This document shows positions 42,784 through 53,343 of a stretch of 64,000 bases of DNA, piece after piece (position 1 is the stretch's first letter; each line of letters starts with the position of its first letter). This DNA comes from Rhodococcus sp. IEGM 1381 (lineage in GTDB: Bacteria > Actinomycetota > Actinomycetes > Mycobacteriales > Mycobacteriaceae), in the NCBI RefSeq assembly GCF_030056795.1, contig NZ_JASHKQ010000001.1:1798001-1862000 (forward strand), written 5' to 3'. A program made the translations under genes and the position numbers. The notes beneath the pieces are model-generated. The model saw only the letters and a list, made by a program, of their open reading frames with translations. It ran no database searches and was not told the DNA's origin.

Positions 42784-43770
42784 ATGCGATTCGGATTGTT
42801 CGTTCCACAGGGTTGGCGCCTGGATCTGGTCGGTATCGATCCCGCCCGGCACTGGAATGTGCTGCGTGACCACGCGCTCGCCGCCGAGGCCGGTCCGTGG
42901 GAGTCCCTGTGGGTGTACGACCATTTTCACACCGTTCCCACCGCAACCGACGAGGCGACGCACGAGGCATGGTCGCTGATGTCCGCACTGGCCGCGAGCA
43001 CCTCCCGGATCAGGCTCGGGCAGATGTGCACTGCGATGTCGTATCGCAACCCGGCCTACCTCGCCAAAGTTGCTGCCACGGTGGACATCATTTCCGGCGG
43101 ACGCGTCGAGATGGGCATCGGCGGCGGCTGGCACGAGCACGAGTTCCGCGCCTACGGTTACGGATTTCCCTCTGCGGGTGAACGATTGGGTCGACTCGAC
43201 GAGGGCGTGCAGATCTTCAAGCAGGCATGGACGACCGGAGAGGTGTTTCTCGACGGAAAGCACTACCAGATCGACGGTGCCGTGGTTCGCCCGCTCCCGC
43301 TGCAGGAGGGCGGAATCCCGCTGTGGATCGCGGGCGGAGGCGAGAAGGTGACGCTGAAGATCGCCGCGAAGTACGCCAACTACACCAACTTCGATGGAAC
43401 CCCCACCGGATTCGCTGCCAAATCGGCTCTGCTGCGTGAGCATTGCTCCGCCGTGGGCACCGACTTCGATGCCATCGTCCGCTCGGCGAACTACAACGTC
43501 GTCATCGGGGCGACCGAGTCCGAAGTGGAAGACAAGCTCCGCGCCCTGGAGAGTCGGCTCACCGACTACGTGGGCGCGGACAAAGCAGAAGGAGCGCTGG
43601 CGGCGTTCCGCGGTATGCCGGCCGTCGGAACCCCGGAACAGATCGTCCGGAATCTGACGGCGCTGCAGGAGCAGGGGATGACGTACGGAATCTTCTACTT
43701 CCCCGAAGCTGCCTACGATCGCTCCGGAATCGAACTCTTCGAGCGCGAGGTCATTGCGGCTCTTCTGTAG
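42784..43770 (+). CDS. LLM-class F420-dependent oxidoreductase
   Basis: A 328-residue TIM-barrel protein of the luciferase-like monooxygenase superfamily, F420 type. Characteristic pieces are ESLWVYDHFHTVP, TSRIRLGQMCTAMSYRNPAYLAKVAATVDIISGGR and EMGIGGGWHEHEFRAYGYGFPS, followed by PLWIAGGGEKVTLKIAAKYANYTNF. It probably uses reduced F420; the substrate is unknown. ATG 42784 is chosen, 9 bp into the open frame. Its 3' end overlaps the convergent DUF3239 gene by 20 bp. Confidence 0.85.
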   Translation: MRFGLFVPQGWRLDLVGIDPARHWNVLRDHALAAEAGPWESLWVYDHFHTVPTATDEATHEAWSLMSALAASTSRIRLGQMCTAMSYRNPAYLAKVAATVDIISGGRVEMGIGGGWHEHEFRAYGYGFPSAGERLGRLDEGVQIFKQAWTTGEVFLDGKHYQIDGAVVRPLPLQEGGIPLWIAGGGEKVTLKIAAKYANYTNFDGTPTGFAAKSALLREHCSAVGTDFDAIVRSANYNVVIGATESEVEDKLRALESRLTDYVGADKAEGALAAFRGMPAVGTPEQIVRNLTALQEQGMTYGIFYFPEAAYDRSGIELFEREVIAALL

Positions 43771-44440
43771 CTCGTCTCAGGTCGTCGGGAAGATCCGCCG
43801 GATCGATCAGTAGCTGTTGGTTCTTGGCCTTGCGTACCTTTTCGGACAAGCCGATGTTCGCGTGCAACAGCGCCCACTCGCCCTCGGTGATCTCGTCGGT
43901 TGCGCGTGCGAGAACCATTGCATCGGGGGTGCCCCAGGCGATGGGCATCGCCGAAACCAGCTGCCAGGTTCGCCCGCCCGTGTTCGTTCCGCGGTCGGCG
44001 AGAACCGACACCGAGGGCACCTTCGCTCCCCGCTCCATCGCGTGGCCGGGCAATGCTCGCACGACCCGGGTGATCAACACGTAGTGCGGTTCTTCGACAC
44101 CCGGCTTCGCGATGTCGACCAGGGCCAGCAACAGCGCTCCGCTCGGTAGTTTCTCGGCCACCATCGCAGGAACCAGATCGCCTGCAGCGTATTGCGCTTC
44201 GATGGACCCCATCTTGCGCGGTGCCCACAGCATCACCCACAGCGAGGTGGCCGCACCGATGCAGAACACCGCGCCGAGGATGTACGACCACGGGGTTGCG
44301 ATCCAGATGAACCACACCCCCAGAGCAGTCAGGATCGCTGCCGTGAGCGCCGCAGAGGCGCGCAGCCGCCGAAGCTCGGTGAACGTCTCGTTCACCGACT
44401 TCGCGTGGGCTACGTCTACTGGGAACTGGAATCGGCGCAC
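43751..44440 (-). CDS. DUF3239 membrane protein
   Basis: A 229-residue protein with two adjacent transmembrane helices (about residues 28-70: ASAALTAAILTALGVWFIWI and SYILGAVFCIGAATSLWVML) and a cytoplasmic or external C-terminal domain of about 150 residues. It matches the actinobacterial DUF3239 family, of unknown function. It lies 39 bp downstream of the XPB helicase gene on the same strand and may be co-transcribed. Confidence 0.78.
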   Translation of the reverse strand: MRRFQFPVDVAHAKSVNETFTELRRLRASAALTAAILTALGVWFIWIATPWSYILGAVFCIGAATSLWVMLWAPRKMGSIEAQYAAGDLVPAMVAEKLPSGALLLALVDIAKPGVEEPHYVLITRVVRALPGHAMERGAKVPSVSVLADRGTNTGGRTWQLVSAMPIAWGTPDAMVLARATDEITEGEWALLHANIGLSEKVRKAKNQQLLIDPADLPDDLRRATEEPQ

Positions 44441-44479
44441 ACAACTATTCCTAGCACGCCGCCCATGCCGACAGAAGCG

Positions 44480-46135
44480 TCAGATCGCCGGACCGAGCAA
44501 GTCGTCCGCGTCGGTGATGCGGTACGCGTACCCCTGCTCGGCGAGGAAACGCTGACGGTGCGCGGCGTACTCGGCGTCGAGGGTGTCGCGGGAGACCACC
44601 GAGTAGAAGTGCGCCTGACCGCCGTCGTGCTTGGGTCGGAGCAGTCGGCCGAGGCGCTGCGCTTCTTCCTGCCTCGATCCGAACGTTCCCGAAACCTGAA
44701 CTGCGACAGACGCTTCCGGGAGGTCGATCGAGAAGTTCGCCACCTTGCTCACCACGAGCGTCTCGATCTCGCCCTTGCGGAAGGCGTCGAAGAGCACCTC
44801 GCGTTCCTTGTTTTTGGTCGAGCCCTGAATGACCGGTGCGTTCAACGCCTCACCGAGTTCGTTGAGCTGGTCGAGGTACGCTCCGATCACCAGCGTCGGC
44901 GCGCCCTTGTGTTTGGCGAGGATCGACTTCACGACGGCAACCTTGGTATGAGCCGTCGAGCACAGCTTGTAGCGTTCTTCGGGTTCGGCTACGGCATACG
45001 ACATGCGCTCGGCATCGGTGAGAGTGACGCGAACCTCGATGCACTCCGCCGGTGCGATCCACCCTTGCGCCTCGATGTCCTTCCACGGCGCGTCGTACCG
45101 TTTGGGTCCGATCAGCGAGAAGACGTCACCCTCGCGCCCGTCCTCGCGGACGAGCGTCGCGGTGAGGCCAAGGCGTCGACGCGATTGCAGATCGGCCGTC
45201 ATGCGGAACACCGGCGCGGGGAGGAGATGCACCTCGTCGTAGATCACCAGACCCCAGTCGCGGGAATCGAACAGTTCCAGGTGCTTGTATTCACCCTTGG
45301 TACGACGCGTGATCACCTGGTACGTGGCGATTGTCACAGGGCGAATCTCTTTGCGCTCTCCCGAATACTCGCCGATCTCCTCCTCGGTGAGCGAGGTGCG
45401 CGCGATCAGCTCGCGCTTCCACTGCCTACCGGCGACGGTGTTGGTGACCAGAATCAGCGTGGTCGCCTTGGCTTTGGCCATGGCGGCCGCGCCGACCATC
45501 GTCTTGCCGGCTCCACACGGCAGCACCACGACGCCCGAGCCACCGGCCCAGAACGAATCCGCCGCCATCTCCTGGTAGTCGCGCAGTGTCCACTTGCCGC
45601 CCTCGGTGTCGAGTTCGATGGGGTGCGCTTCGCCGTCCACGTAGCCGGCCAGGTCCTCGGCCGGCCAGCCGATCTTGAGCAACATCTGCTTCACGTGGCC
45701 GCGCTCGCTGGGGTGGACGATGACGGTGTCCTCGTCGACCATCGCGCCGAGCATGGGCGCAATCTTCTTGTGCCGCATCACCTCTGTGAGCACTGCACGG
45801 TCGAGGCTGATGAGCACCAGCCCATGGACAGGGCTCTTGACCAACTGCAGTCGGCCGTAACGCGCCATGGTGTCGACGATGTCGACCAGCAGCGGCTGCG
45901 GTACCGCGTAACGCGAGAAATTCACCAGCGCGTCGACCACCTGCTCGGCGTCGTGGCCCGCGGCCCGCGCGTTCCACAGGGCCAACGGGGTGATGCGATA
46001 GGTGTGCACGTGCTCGGGGGCACGCTCGAGTTCCGCGAACGGTGCGATGGCCGCCCGCGCAGCACCCGCGAGTTCGTGATCGATCTCGAGCAACAGCGTT
46101 TTGTCGGACTGAACGATCAGCGGGCCGTCGGTCAC
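44480..46135 (-). CDS. XPB/Ssl2-like DNA helicase
   Basis: A 551-residue SF2 helicase of the XPB type. Domains: an N-terminal damage-recognition-like region (residues 1-190), the helicase core with Q-like LRDYQEMAADSF, motif I LPCGAGKT, motif II YDEVHLL, motif III GLTATLVRED and motif VI QRLGRLLRPK. Bacterial XPB proteins unwind DNA 3'-5' and may act in repair. GTG 46135 is fixed by AGGAGGAACC directly upstream; the frame to 46192 is rejected. It is 89 bp downstream of a helicase-associated protein gene, as in the Rv0861c-Rv0862c pair. Confidence 0.9.
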   Translation of the reverse strand: MTDGPLIVQSDKTLLLEIDHELAGAARAAIAPFAELERAPEHVHTYRITPLALWNARAAGHDAEQVVDALVNFSRYAVPQPLLVDIVDTMARYGRLQLVKSPVHGLVLISLDRAVLTEVMRHKKIAPMLGAMVDEDTVIVHPSERGHVKQMLLKIGWPAEDLAGYVDGEAHPIELDTEGGKWTLRDYQEMAADSFWAGGSGVVVLPCGAGKTMVGAAAMAKAKATTLILVTNTVAGRQWKRELIARTSLTEEEIGEYSGERKEIRPVTIATYQVITRRTKGEYKHLELFDSRDWGLVIYDEVHLLPAPVFRMTADLQSRRRLGLTATLVREDGREGDVFSLIGPKRYDAPWKDIEAQGWIAPAECIEVRVTLTDAERMSYAVAEPEERYKLCSTAHTKVAVVKSILAKHKGAPTLVIGAYLDQLNELGEALNAPVIQGSTKNKEREVLFDAFRKGEIETLVVSKVANFSIDLPEASVAVQVSGTFGSRQEEAQRLGRLLRPKHDGGQAHFYSVVSRDTLDAEYAAHRQRFLAEQGYAYRITDADDLLGPAI

Positions 46136-46224
46136 GGTTCCTCCTAGAGACTTCCGCTGCGCCCGAAAGAGCGCAACTTCTCCATTGTCCACAGGTACGG
46201 GCGCGCGTGCACGTGAGCGTCGAA

Positions 46225-48516
46225 CTACTCGACCAGAGCGACCGAGGTGATGCGATGCAGGGTGAAGCGCCGCACCCCTCCCGTGGCGGGGTCGAACGCG
46301 TCGAGTTGACCGCCGCCGATGCTGATCGGATCGACGATCCGGTGGGTCGCGACCCCCTGTGCATCGACGTAGCCGATGCTGACGCTGCGTTTGACCTTGG
46401 CTGCGGTCTGCAGCAGCGTCATCGTCGCGGTACTGCTCGCGCGCGACCCGTCGGCGCGCACCACCGCGCCGCCGTTGCCTGCGGCCCGGTCGGCTGCGCG
46501 CATCCCACGCACCAACGAACCGAGCTGTTCGTCGGTAGGGACAGCCGGAGTACGGAACGTCTGGCGTGGCCGCCTCGCCGATACCCGCGACCCGCGGGCG
46601 CGCAGATCGACGATGGTGCCGGACGAGTCTTCACCCGCAGGGGCGAACCCGGCCCCGGCCAGCACCGTGAGCACCTCGGCGAGCGGGGCCTGCGAGATCG
46701 CGACGGTCGGGGCGAGGGCTCGAAGGGCAAGCGACTCGGCTGCGGGCGAGGCCATCACCTCGGCCAACAGTGCGGGATCCTCGCATCGGACGAACGAGGC
46801 GGCGACGCCTGCTCGCAAGCGGCCGTGTCGACGCGCCACGTCGTCGATCAGGTAGGTCAAGGCCTGCGGCACCGGCGTGCGTGAGTGGGTCGCGAACAAC
46901 GCGTGCAGCTCCGACGCGCTCAATCCCACATCGAGGGCGCGGCGCAGGCTCGTGTCGCTGATGCGGTACATCGTCGCCGCGCCTGCCGATTCGACATCGG
47001 CAACCAGCGCGATCCGATCCTGCAGGTCCGGCTCCAGCGGACCGGGTGCCACCAGTGTGAGGTCGGCTTGGACCAGCACGTAGTCGATGGGTTCGGGCAG
47101 GGCCGCGCGCATGTCGGCCTCGGCGTTGCCGTCGTGCAGCAACGAGCGTCCCGGGGTCGACATCGCTCCGCGGGCGACGATTCCCAGTGCGGTTGCTTCG
47201 GCGATGACGTGTCCGACCGGTGTGACGCCGAATCGTCCGGACCATCGGGGACGACGCCACGCCAGGATCCGGGCGAGATCCGCCGGCTGGGCCGAGTGTC
47301 CGCTGCCGAGTTCGGTGAGCAGTTCCAGGATCATCCGTCGATCCCGCGGTGCTGCCGGAGAGCGGACTTCCTCGGACAGGGCGGCGATGGGCTTGTCGTT
47401 GGGGTCGCGCATCCCGATGACCCACGGTGCCCGCGGCACCTCGAGCCAGGCGGAGGCGAGCGTGTGCCAGCGGGCCGCCGGGGCAGCGGTGAGCCAGGCG
47501 TCGACCGCGGGTGTGGGAGCCCAGTAGTCGTCGCCGGTGTCGGACGCGGGAACTGGGTCCGGTGTTCCGCTGGAGATCAGATGCGCTGACGCGAGCAGTT
47601 CGACGAGAATGCTGACTCGGTCGTCGTCGAGGCCGGTTGCCTTGGTGATCTTGCGGAGCTCGCGCACGCCCAGTCCGCCTGCCTTGAGAGCAGGGGCAGG
47701 CGAGCTGGACAGGGCTTCGATGATCAGGACGCAGTGCCTGCCCAGTTCGAGGGCCTCGCCTGCGGCAGCGGCATCGACGTCGGTGAGCGACTGTGTCTTG
47801 GTGGTGAGCTTCGGCTCGGCGAGCGACCGTGGATCGGACATCGGCTCGCCGCGCAGAATCTGACCCACCTGGACGGGCAGCTCGACGGTTTGCTCGTCCA
47901 ACCAGATCAGCAGGCCGGCGGCGAGCAGCTTCTGGACGGGCCGGTCCGGCGGAGTGCCCGGTGCCGCGTCTCTGGTGCGGCCGGTCGGGGACGATCTGGC
48001 GAGGGTGTCGAGCAGATTGCGTTCCCCCTCGCCGAGTTCGGCGAGAGCTGCGGTGATGTGTGATTCGGTGAGATTGTCGACCGGATCGAGCGCGCGTCCG
48101 ATGCGCCACGGCACGGCGTCCGCGGCGGCCGCGCTGATCCGGAGGCCGGACGCGTCGCCCCACACCAGCAACCGCTCGCGGAGCTGGGCCAGCGCCTTGT
48201 CGACGCTCTTGGCCGGTGCCCGTTTGGCCACGACGGCCAGTAGTGCGGTGCGAGTGACAGGCCGTTCGTAGGCCTCCTCGATGGCTAGGATCTCGAGGAC
48301 GGTCAAGGCGAGTGTGTCGAGGGTGTCCGCGGTGTGCAGAATCGACCGTCGCTGCTCGGCCCGTCCGGCGAGTACGGCCAGGGAGGCGGGCGGCGGCGCG
48401 GTCAGATCCGGACGCAGAGACATGGCCTTGATCAGCTCGGCGTCGGAGCGAGCTGCGATCCACTGGGGTAGATCGGGGGGCGTGTCGGTGTGTCGAGGCA
48501 CAGTCGTGTCGGTCAT
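46225..48516 (-). CDS. Helicase-associated protein with XPB-like and WYL-like domains
   Basis: A 763-residue protein of the Rv0862c type (helicase C-terminal/XPB-associated domain family). It opens with [37 protein letters not shown] and is Ala/Leu-rich with several winged-helix-like stretches. Residues 480-560 ([34 protein letters not shown]) match the conserved helicase-associated block. The last 60 residues ([31 protein letters not shown]) look like a WYL domain, which senses nucleic acids or nucleotides. No ATPase motifs are present, so it is a partner rather than a helicase. It precedes the XPB gene. Confidence 0.8.
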   Translation of the reverse strand: MTDTTVPRHTDTPPDLPQWIAARSDAELIKAMSLRPDLTAPPPASLAVLAGRAEQRRSILHTADTLDTLALTVLEILAIEEAYERPVTRTALLAVVAKRAPAKSVDKALAQLRERLLVWGDASGLRISAAAADAVPWRIGRALDPVDNLTESHITAALAELGEGERNLLDTLARSSPTGRTRDAAPGTPPDRPVQKLLAAGLLIWLDEQTVELPVQVGQILRGEPMSDPRSLAEPKLTTKTQSLTDVDAAAAGEALELGRHCVLIIEALSSSPAPALKAGGLGVRELRKITKATGLDDDRVSILVELLASAHLISSGTPDPVPASDTGDDYWAPTPAVDAWLTAAPAARWHTLASAWLEVPRAPWVIGMRDPNDKPIAALSEEVRSPAAPRDRRMILELLTELGSGHSAQPADLARILAWRRPRWSGRFGVTPVGHVIAEATALGIVARGAMSTPGRSLLHDGNAEADMRAALPEPIDYVLVQADLTLVAPGPLEPDLQDRIALVADVESAGAATMYRISDTSLRRALDVGLSASELHALFATHSRTPVPQALTYLIDDVARRHGRLRAGVAASFVRCEDPALLAEVMASPAAESLALRALAPTVAISQAPLAEVLTVLAGAGFAPAGEDSSGTIVDLRARGSRVSARRPRQTFRTPAVPTDEQLGSLVRGMRAADRAAGNGGAVVRADGSRASSTATMTLLQTAAKVKRSVSIGYVDAQGVATHRIVDPISIGGGQLDAFDPATGGVRRFTLHRITSVALVE

Positions 48517-48577
48517 CGCCTATCAGATTAGAGACCTGGGCTGGTGCTCGCCGCAGTGCAGGTGTCAAAATAGGCGC

Positions 48578-48766
48578 ATGGTGAACAAGTCGAAGAAGCC
48601 CTATGTCGATCCAGGCTGGCCGGACACCGCTCGCGGTGACCATGCGGTGACCGAACTCTCGTCCGCTCGATCGGGTGGCTTGTCGCCCTTCGGCGAGGAC
48701 ACGGAGTTCCCGCTGCCCGTCGAAGACCTGCCCTATGCGCATCCGGTGACCGTGGTCAACCGCTAG
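48578..48766 (+). CDS. Small conserved hypothetical protein (Rv0863-like)
   Basis: A 62-residue hydrophilic protein starting [34 protein letters not shown] at ATG 48578 and ending in a proline-rich [17 protein letters not shown]. It matches the position of Rv0863, between the helicase pair and moa/rpfA genes. The mRNA may be leaderless (CAAAAT about 6 nt before the ATG). Divergent from the helicase-associated gene and followed by a strong terminator. Function unknown. Confidence 0.7.
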   Translation: MVNKSKKPYVDPGWPDTARGDHAVTELSSARSGGLSPFGEDTEFPLPVEDLPYAHPVTVVNR

Positions 48767-48785
48767 CAAAGGCCACGCAGTACCG

Positions 48786-48816
48786 AAAAAGCCCCCGACG
48801 ATGTCGGGGGCTTTTT
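48786..48816. terminator. Bidirectional terminator
   Basis: A perfect 14-bp stem (48786-48799 with 48803-48816) with a 3-nt loop; an A5 run on one side and T5 on the other give a classical terminator on both strands, between the small hypothetical gene (+) and rpfA (-). Confidence 0.95.
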
Positions 48817-48844
48817 CGTACGAGATGCGAACCGTCGCGGGCGC

Positions 48845-49692
<848 letters not shown>

Positions 49693-49936
49693 CTGCGGAC
49701 CGGAGTTCGGCCGAACTTTCCGGCCGCTGCTGACCGTACTGAAATTCCCGGCTTACGTCACTATTTGGTAACTGTCGATTTCGCGGCATCGTCGCGAGCA
49801 CATTTCTCAGCCCTTTCAGGCCTCTCGCGTCTGCCCAGCTAGTGGACGTGGCGGGCAGTGAACCCCGGTCCGTTGCCGACCCGTTACCCCACCGTTATGT
49901 GATGGAAGTCACAGCGGCCGAGAGCCATCCGGAAGA

Positions 49937-50311
49937 TCACCGAACGGCAACGATGTCCTTGCCGAGGGGCATCAGTGATACGGGGATCAACTTCAGGTTC
50001 GCGATCGCGAGTGGAATGCCGATGATGGTGATCGCCATTGCGATCGCGGTGACCACGTGAGTCAGTGCCAACCACCATCCGGCGAGGATCAACCAGAGCA
50101 CGTTCCCGATGAGCGCGCCGGACCCGGACCCTGGCTTGTCGACGATCGTCGACCCGAACGGCCACAGTGCGTACACACCGATACGGAACGACGCGATGCC
50201 GAACGGGATGGTCACGATCAGGATGCACAGCAGAAGACCGGCGAAGAAGTAACCGATGGCCAGCCACAGTCCACCGAAGACCAGCCAGATGATGTTCAGA
50301 AGCAATCGCAT
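49937..50311 (-). CDS. YccF-domain membrane protein
   Basis: A 124-residue membrane protein with two copies of the YccF motif: LLNIIWLVFGGLWLAIGYFFAGLLLCILIVTIPFGIASFRIG and VLWLILAGWWLALTHVVTAIAMAITIIGIPLAIANLKLIP. Each copy has two hydrophobic helices and the conserved W and P-x-G/A residues. Function is unknown in all bacteria. It lies 3 bp downstream of a second small membrane-protein gene on the same strand, likely co-translated. Confidence 0.87.
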   Translation of the reverse strand: MRLLLNIIWLVFGGLWLAIGYFFAGLLLCILIVTIPFGIASFRIGVYALWPFGSTIVDKPGSGSGALIGNVLWLILAGWWLALTHVVTAIAMAITIIGIPLAIANLKLIPVSLMPLGKDIVAVR

Positions 50312-50314
50312 GAG

Positions 50315-50533
50315 CTACCGGGCCCGCCGTCCGGACGCCAGCGCGTACACCAGAGCCAGCACGAACCCGGCCGGTGCCGAGAACATGGCCGTCAGATACA
50401 GGCTCAGCGGGGGCTTGGCGTCGGAGAAGATCGGAAACAGCAGGATCGCGACGATGGCGACGAGGCCTATCGCGAACAGTACGAGCGCGATGCGCAGCAG
50501 AACGGTGCTGCTCTTACGGGTCGGTGTGTCCAC
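50315..50533 (-). CDS. Small two-helix membrane protein
   Basis: About 72 residues from GTG 50533 (VDTPTRKSSTVLLRIALVLF), with two predicted transmembrane helices (RIALVLFAIGLVAIVAILLFP and LYLTAMFSAPAGFVLALVYAL) and a basic C-terminus. An alternative GTG at 50539 adds two residues; the frame to 50779 would overlap the divergent cold-shock gene and is rejected. Immediately upstream of yccF. Function unknown. Confidence 0.65.
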   Translation of the reverse strand: MDTPTRKSSTVLLRIALVLFAIGLVAIVAILLFPIFSDAKPPLSLYLTAMFSAPAGFVLALVYALASGRRAR

Positions 50534-50721
50534 GTGCACCACGGTAGTGCGAAGTGCGGGGTGCGAAGAACTCGAATGCTCTATCGGGACCCACCGCGCT
50601 AGACTGGTGTATTCGCGTCCTACGTTTTCGTGGGGCGCGAAATTTGTGCAGACCGCAGGTCCGAACATCGGGCCGGCGAACAACGAAACGACCGACAGCA
50701 ACAGATGAACGGGTGAGCTCA

Positions 50722-51138
50722 GTGCCGACCGGCAAGGTGAAGTGGTACGACGTCGACAAGGGATTCGGATTCCTCTCACAGGAGGAAGGCGAGGACGTCT
50801 ACGTGCGTTCGTCGGCGTTGCCGGAGGGCGTCGAGGGCCTCAAAGCCGGTCAGCGCGTCGAATTCGGCATGGCCGCGGGCCGTCGCGGACCGCAGGCGCT
50901 GAGCTTGAAGGTGCTCGAGCCGGCACCATCGTTGCGGCAGAACACCGGTAGCACCCGCCGTGAACCCGTCGAGCGCAAGCACACGCCCGACGAGCTGCAC
51001 GGGATGGTCGAGGACATGATCACACTGCTCGAGGCGACGGTGCAGCCCGAACTCCGCAAGGGCAAGTACCCCGATCGCAAGATCGCGCAGCGAATCTCCG
51101 AGGTCGTTCGCGCCGTCGCCCGTGAGCTCGACAGCTGA
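50722..51138 (+). CDS. cspB: Cold-shock domain protein with C-terminal extension
   Basis: A 138-residue protein: an N-terminal cold-shock domain ([33 protein letters not shown]) with the RNP1-like KGFGFL and RNP2-like VYVRSS motifs, then a conserved helical C-terminal half ([52 protein letters not shown]) found only in the Mycobacteriales (Rv0871) type. It binds single-stranded nucleic acid. GTG 50722 gives the family N-terminus; a GTG at 50713 is an alternative. The long untranslated leader contains a hairpin (50612-50642). Confidence 0.88.
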   Translation: MPTGKVKWYDVDKGFGFLSQEEGEDVYVRSSALPEGVEGLKAGQRVEFGMAAGRRGPQALSLKVLEPAPSLRQNTGSTRREPVERKHTPDELHGMVEDMITLLEATVQPELRKGKYPDRKIAQRISEVVRAVARELDS

Positions 51139-51150
51139 TATCCACCGAAA

Positions 51151-51663
51151 CTACGGGCGGGTGCCGATCGACCAGATGGCGTGGCTGACGAACCCTTCTT
51201 GATTGGTGTCGGTATCGATGATGCCGGTCGGCAAGCGCACCTCGATGCCGAGCAGCGTCCGGTTGCTGTCGTCCTTCGTGGGAACCGTGACGCTGAGCTT
51301 GGTGTCCGGCTCGTTGAACTCGGCGTTCTCCACCACATCGCCACTGTCGTCGCCGTAGACCACGGCGAGCACCCACGGTGCGGAGTAGATGGGGGCCGGC
51401 AGCGAGAGCTGCACGGTCCTGGCGGTGCCTACCTGGATCTCGGTGGTCTCACCGACGTTGGTGCACAGCGGGTCGCTGACCGCGCAGTACAGATACGGCT
51501 CCACCACGACGGCGCGTCCGTTTGCGTATGCGGTGACGGTCGGTTCCTTCTCCGGTGCTTTCCCGATCAGCAGGGCGAGCACCGCGACGAACGCGACGGC
51601 GATGACGACGAGACCGGCGGCGGTGATCGCCGCGATCTTCTTGGTGCGGGGAGCGAGATTCAC
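51151..51663 (-). CDS. DUF2771 exported/membrane-anchored protein
   Basis: A 170-residue protein with one N-terminal hydrophobic segment (KIAAITAAGLVVIAVAFVAVLALLIG, signal anchor) and an extracytoplasmic beta-rich domain containing a cysteine pair (PYLYCAVSDPLCTNVGE). It belongs to DUF2771 of mycolic-acid actinobacteria. GTG 51663 overlaps the MFS stop by 4 bp (GTGA), indicating translational coupling; the neighbour relation matches Rv0876c-Rv0875c. Function unknown; a partner of the transporter is plausible. Confidence 0.8.
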   Translation of the reverse strand: MNLAPRTKKIAAITAAGLVVIAVAFVAVLALLIGKAPEKEPTVTAYANGRAVVVEPYLYCAVSDPLCTNVGETTEIQVGTARTVQLSLPAPIYSAPWVLAVVYGDDSGDVVENAEFNEPDTKLSVTVPTKDDSNRTLLGIEVRLPTGIIDTDTNQEGFVSHAIWSIGTRP

Positions 51664-53339
51664 TTGGTCACGTTTTCGCCGAAGGAGCCGTCGGACATTT
51701 CTTGTTCGACGTGATCGGGGCGGTTGCCGCCGAAGCCGGGTAGAAGCGATTTGCCGCGGTAGGTGAGGAAGGTCTGCACGAGGCCGATCGTAAGCAACAC
51801 CGACACGACGGTGAAACCGAGCCAGTATTCGGTGGGCAGCAGCACACCGAGCGTGCCGCCCAGAACCCAGCACAACTGCATGACGGTTTCCGAGCGGCCG
51901 AATCCCGACGCGATCGACTCCGGCGGCAGATCGGCCTGTAGGGATGCATCCAGCGAGACCTTGGCCAGCGCGCTGGCGCTCGACGCCACCAGCGCTGCCA
52001 CGGCTGCGGTGAGCAGGCTGTCGGTGATCGCAGCGACGACTGCCACCACCGTCACCGCGATGGTGCACCGCAAGACGACCAACGACGGCCGGCCGAGCTT
52101 GATCCTGGCACCGAGCGCGTTGCCCCCGAAGTTGCCGAGACCGGCGGCGGCTCCGACGAGTCCGAGCATCGCGGCCTGCTGCAGCGGTTCGTGTTCGGTG
52201 CGGGATTTGGCAACGAACGCGATGTAGAGCGTCAGGAAGCCGGTGAGGATACGGATGGTGCCGTTTCCCCACAGTCCCACGATGACGGCCCGTCCCAGGG
52301 GCTGTCTCCGGTTCTTGGTGCTGCTCGGCGGCGTGCGGCGCAGATTTTCTGTCGGGGCACTGCTTCCGGCGAAGTCGCTGCCGCTGTGCTGTTCGGCGTG
52401 GTAGCTCAGGGTGGCCGGCACTTCACCCTCGGTGATCTCGACCCAGGACGGGATCTGCATGCTGAGGTAGCCGCCGAGCACCGTGATCGCGGCGACGAAC
52501 CACAGCGTGCCGGGTGAGCCTGCGACAAACGCGATGCCGCCGGCGACGGCCCCTGCCGCGATGGTGCCACCGAGCAGGCCGAAGACCGTGAGCCGAGAAT
52601 TGACGCGGACGAGGTCGATCTCCGGCGGTAGCACCCTCGGTGTCACCGCACTCTTGAGGACTGCAAACGACTTGCTGAGCACGAGCATGCCGAGCGCGGC
52701 GGGGTACAGCACCCAACTGTCGAAGTTGAACACCAGCACCACCGCCAGCACTGTGCGCAACCCGAACGACGTGGCCAGCGCGATGCGTCGACCGTGTTGA
52801 AGGCGGTCGAGCAGCGGCCCGATCAACGGGGCGATCAAAGCGAAAGGCGCGATGGTGATGACGAGATAGAGCGCGACCTTGGTCTTGTCCTCACCGGTGG
52901 CCGCAGAGAAGAAGAGTGTGTTGGCCAAGGCGATGGCCAACGCCGCGTCCGACGCGAAGTTCGCCATGGTCGCGTAGGTCAGCGCCGTCAATCCGGACTT
53001 GTCGGCACCGTCGGCTTTCGCCGCTCGCTGGAACGATGCGATGCCCTTGCCGGTGAGCTCGCGGCCGCGCATGGCGGCGACGCGCGTGACGGTCAGCTTC
53101 TTGGGCATCGGCGGGGGCTTGCGAGTGCCGGTCCGGCCACGCGGAGCGGTGATCTTCTCGGTCCGCGGCGGATGCAGAGGCGGCAACGGTTCGCGGCGAC
53201 TCGGAACATGGGCGGAGGCAGCAGTCGGGTAGTTGGCCAGACCCGGATGATCCGAATGATCAGGAGCGGAGCCTGCGGAGTGAACCTGTTCGGGGTCGTC
53301 CGCACCCGGTGGGGTGTGGGGGAGACGGGGATCGGTCAC
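51660..53339 (-). CDS. MFS transporter with long disordered N-terminus
   Basis: A 559-residue major facilitator with about 12 transmembrane segments (from residue 115). The first 85 residues are Pro/His/Asp-rich and hydrophilic, then a basic segment (TGTRKPPPMPKKLTVTRVAAMRGRELTGKG). Repeated loops of MFS type are seen (GPLLDRLQHGRRIALATSFGLR, GNALGARIKLGRPSLVVLR). It matches the Rv0876c conserved transporter; the substrate is unknown. A hydrophilic insert near residue 305 (HSGSDFAGSSAPTENLRRTPPSSTKNRRQPLG) sits in the central loop. Confidence 0.82.
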   Translation of the reverse strand: MTDPRLPHTPPGADDPEQVHSAGSAPDHSDHPGLANYPTAASAHVPSRREPLPPLHPPRTEKITAPRGRTGTRKPPPMPKKLTVTRVAAMRGRELTGKGIASFQRAAKADGADKSGLTALTYATMANFASDAALAIALANTLFFSAATGEDKTKVALYLVITIAPFALIAPLIGPLLDRLQHGRRIALATSFGLRTVLAVVLVFNFDSWVLYPAALGMLVLSKSFAVLKSAVTPRVLPPEIDLVRVNSRLTVFGLLGGTIAAGAVAGGIAFVAGSPGTLWFVAAITVLGGYLSMQIPSWVEITEGEVPATLSYHAEQHSGSDFAGSSAPTENLRRTPPSSTKNRRQPLGRAVIVGLWGNGTIRILTGFLTLYIAFVAKSRTEHEPLQQAAMLGLVGAAAGLGNFGGNALGARIKLGRPSLVVLRCTIAVTVVAVVAAITDSLLTAAVAALVASSASALAKVSLDASLQADLPPESIASGFGRSETVMQLCWVLGGTLGVLLPTEYWLGFTVVSVLLTIGLVQTFLTYRGKSLLPGFGGNRPDHVEQEMSDGSFGENVTK

Positions 53340-53343
53340 GGGG

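Noticed and set aside
44192-46147. 651-codon plus-strand ORF
   Set aside because: Antisense shadow of the XPB helicase gene; its translation is Arg/Asp/His-rich without any domain, while the minus strand has complete helicase motifs.
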